Assembly (NCBI GenBank): GCA_023432725.1
Contig: JAEYUH010000023.1
Location: 1 to 7,016 of the forward strand
Length of the DNA stretch: 7,016 nt
Reading direction: 5' to 3'
From: Actinomycetes bacterium
GTDB taxonomy: Bacteria; Actinomycetota; Actinomycetes; Propionibacteriales; Propionibacteriaceae
The notes under the pieces were generated by a model. It did not search any database. It had not been told where the DNA came from and saw only the letters and a list, made by a program, of their open reading frames with translations. The position numbers and the translations under genes were made by a program. Of this stretch, positions 5,801 to 7,016 are shown in pieces (positions within the stretch are counted from its first letter, which is position 1; every line of letters begins with the position of its first letter).

Positions 5801-6484
5801 ATGACCACCAACGCCGTCGACGAGATCCTGATGGACGTCGACCTGCGGGCCCTGGCCGACCAGCTGGGCACCGACCCCGACGAGGTGCGGCGGGTGGCGC
5901 AGACCGCCATCCCCACCCTGCTCGGCAGCATGCAGGCCAACGCCGCCGATCCGCAGGGCCGCGAGAGCCTGCTCGGAGCGCTCGGCCACCACACCGAGCA
6001 GATCAACGACCTGGACGCCATCGACACCGAGGACGGCCGGCGGATCCTCGGCCATGTCTTCGCCGACGACCCCAGCCGGATCCAGCCCCTTGCCGGTCAG
6101 GACGGGGGCCTGCTGTCGCGGCTGCTGCCGATGCTCGCCCCGCTCGTGATGAGCTGGCTGGCCCGCAAGGTGCTGGGCGGCGGGGGTGCCGCCCAGCAGT
6201 CCGGCGGAGGCGGGCTCGGCGACCTGCTGGGCGGCCTGCTCGGTGGGGGCGGCTCGGCCGGCGGCGGCGGTCTGGGCGACATCCTCGGGCAGGTGCTCGG
6301 GGGTGCGCTCGGCGGCGCCCCCGCTGCCCCCAGCCAGCCCGGCCGGCCCAGCTCCCCCGGCTCCTTCGGCGACGGCACCACGACGCCCGGCCAGTGGGAC
6401 ATTCCCGGCGACGCCGGGGCGGCCCGCGGCGGGCAGTCCGATCCGCTGGGTGACCTGCTCGGCCAGATCCTCGGCCGGCGGTGA
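5801..6484 (+). CDS. DUF937 (YidB-like) domain protein with Gly/Leu repeat tail
   Basis: The first ~90 residues of this 227-residue protein match the DUF937 pattern: a helix with 'LADQLGTDPDEVRRV', 'AIPTLLGSMQANAADPQG', and 'RRILGHVF' (80-87). The family has no established biochemical function. After it come a hydrophobic stretch (about 102-124, 'SRLLPMLAPLVMSWLARKVL') and a Gly-rich low-complexity tail. The tail holds three copies of a ten-residue unit LGD(L/I)LGxxLG at 139-148, 158-167 and 216-225, the last just before the C-terminus. A Pro/Ser/Gly linker with 'PGQWDIPGDAG' separates copies two and three. There is no signal peptide. The gene begins 13 bases after accE with a strong RBS, and its stop overlaps the maf GTG. 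It therefore sits inside the carboxylase transcript, but nothing in the sequence shows a carboxylase function. Confidence 0.85.
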   Translation: MTTNAVDEILMDVDLRALADQLGTDPDEVRRVAQTAIPTLLGSMQANAADPQGRESLLGALGHHTEQINDLDAIDTEDGRRILGHVFADDPSRIQPLAGQDGGLLSRLLPMLAPLVMSWLARKVLGGGGAAQQSGGGGLGDLLGGLLGGGGSAGGGGLGDILGQVLGGALGGAPAAPSQPGRPSSPGSFGDGTTTPGQWDIPGDAGAARGGQSDPLGDLLGQILGRR

Positions 6485-7016
6485 GCCCTGCCGCGCCGCG
6501 AGTGGTCCTCGCCTCCCGGTCACCGGCCCGGCTCGCCACCCTGCAGTCGGCCGGGATCGACCCCGAGGTGGTGGTGTCGGGCTTCGACGAGGAGTCGATC
6601 GACCTCGCCGACCCGGCAGAGCTGGTCGCGGCGCTGGCACGGGCCAAGGCCGAGTCGGTGGCCGCAGGGCTGCCCGCCGGCGACGACCTGCTGGTGATCG
6701 GCTGTGACTCCGTCCTCGATTTCGAGGGCGAGGTGCACGGCAAGCCGGCCGACGCCGAACAGGCCGCCCTGCGGTGGCGCCGAATCCGTGGCCGGAGCGG
6801 GGTGCTGCGCACCGGCCACCACCTGCTGCTGCGGCGCGGGGGCGTGGTGACGTCCCGTACCGCCGTCGAGAGCACGGTGGTGTGGTTCGCCGACCTCACC
6901 GACGACGAGATCGAGGCCTACGTCGCGACCGGTGAGCCGGTGGAGGTGGCCGGGGCCTTCACCATCGACGGCCTGGGCGGCGCCTACATCACCAGGCTCG
7001 AGGGCGACCCGCACGC
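6481..7016 (+). CDS. maf: Maf-family nucleoside triphosphate pyrophosphatase (3' end cut by window)
   Basis: Maf proteins hydrolyse non-canonical or modified NTPs (and some dTTP/UTP or m7GTP) to NMP and pyrophosphate, a housecleaning role linked in some bacteria to septation arrest. The 178 visible residues contain the N-terminal substrate motif 'VVLASRSPARLATLQSAGI', the metal/catalytic segment GCDSVL with D76, 'GEVHGKP' with K88, 'GRSGVLRTGHHLL', and 'LTDDEIEAYVATGEP' followed by 'VAGAFTIDGLGGAYITRLEG'. The GCDS and GRSG..RTGHH wording matches the actinobacterial Maf branch (Rv3282-like, from memory) rather than the common GADT form. About 30 C-terminal residues are missing off the right edge. 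The GTG start overlaps the DUF937 stop (GTGA, 6481-6484), implying coupled translation. Substrate specificity cannot be read from the sequence. Confidence 0.93.
   Translation, partial: MSPAAPRVVLASRSPARLATLQSAGIDPEVVVSGFDEESIDLADPAELVAALARAKAESVAAGLPAGDDLLVIGCDSVLDFEGEVHGKPADAEQAALRWRRIRGRSGVLRTGHHLLLRRGGVVTSRTAVESTVVWFADLTDDEIEAYVATGEPVEVAGAFTIDGLGGAYITRLEGDPH

Noticed and set aside
6003..7014. Minus-strand frames opposite the DUF937 and maf genes.
   Set aside because: They are low-complexity Arg/Pro/Gly or Gly/Val/His-rich shadows of two plus-strand genes with recognisable family motifs.

Overview
The window is GC-rich DNA with short intergenic gaps, GTG starts and stop/start overlaps. It encodes an acyl-CoA carboxylase beta subunit together with the small epsilon subunit found only in Actinomycetota, so the source is almost certainly an actinobacterium. 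Propionibacteriales is a guess from overall flavour, not something the sequence proves. I see no tRNA, rRNA, CRISPR array, transposase or phage gene.

Left part (1-2119, plus strand). The last codons of an ABC transporter ATPase overlap a membrane permease of FtsX/MacB-like layout. Two small genes of unknown function follow. One encodes a two-helix membrane protein with a Pro/Trp-repeat tail. The other encodes a 68-residue protein with paired CxxC motifs that probably binds zinc. This part looks accessory.

Middle part (2206-3940, minus strand). A compact unit reads birA (biotin protein ligase), then a two-helix membrane protein with a bacterial PH domain, then a GtrA-family four-helix membrane protein. 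The last two overlap by a GTGA. The unit converges on the CxxC gene, with a bulged hairpin in the gap.

Right part (3989-7016, plus strand). accD5-like carboxyltransferase, accE (epsilon), a DUF937 protein and maf (nucleotide pyrophosphatase, cut by the window end) are joined by an ATGA overlap, a 13-base gap and a GTGA overlap, and are probably one transcript. It diverges from birA across only 48 bases. A TATGGT -10 box six bases before the accD start codon predicts a leaderless accD message.

Functionally, BirA attaches biotin to the carboxylase alpha subunit (not in the window), and AccD plus AccE form the carboxyltransferase half that makes methylmalonyl-CoA or related products. From memory, the order GtrA / PH protein / birA / accD5 / accE5 / maf matches the Mycobacterium tuberculosis Rv3277-Rv3282 neighbourhood. 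The DUF937 gene between accE and maf is the difference. The core is therefore a conserved actinobacterial block rather than a new defence or mobile system. The less explained items are the small left-hand genes, the repeat-bearing DUF937 protein and the tiny divergent promoter.
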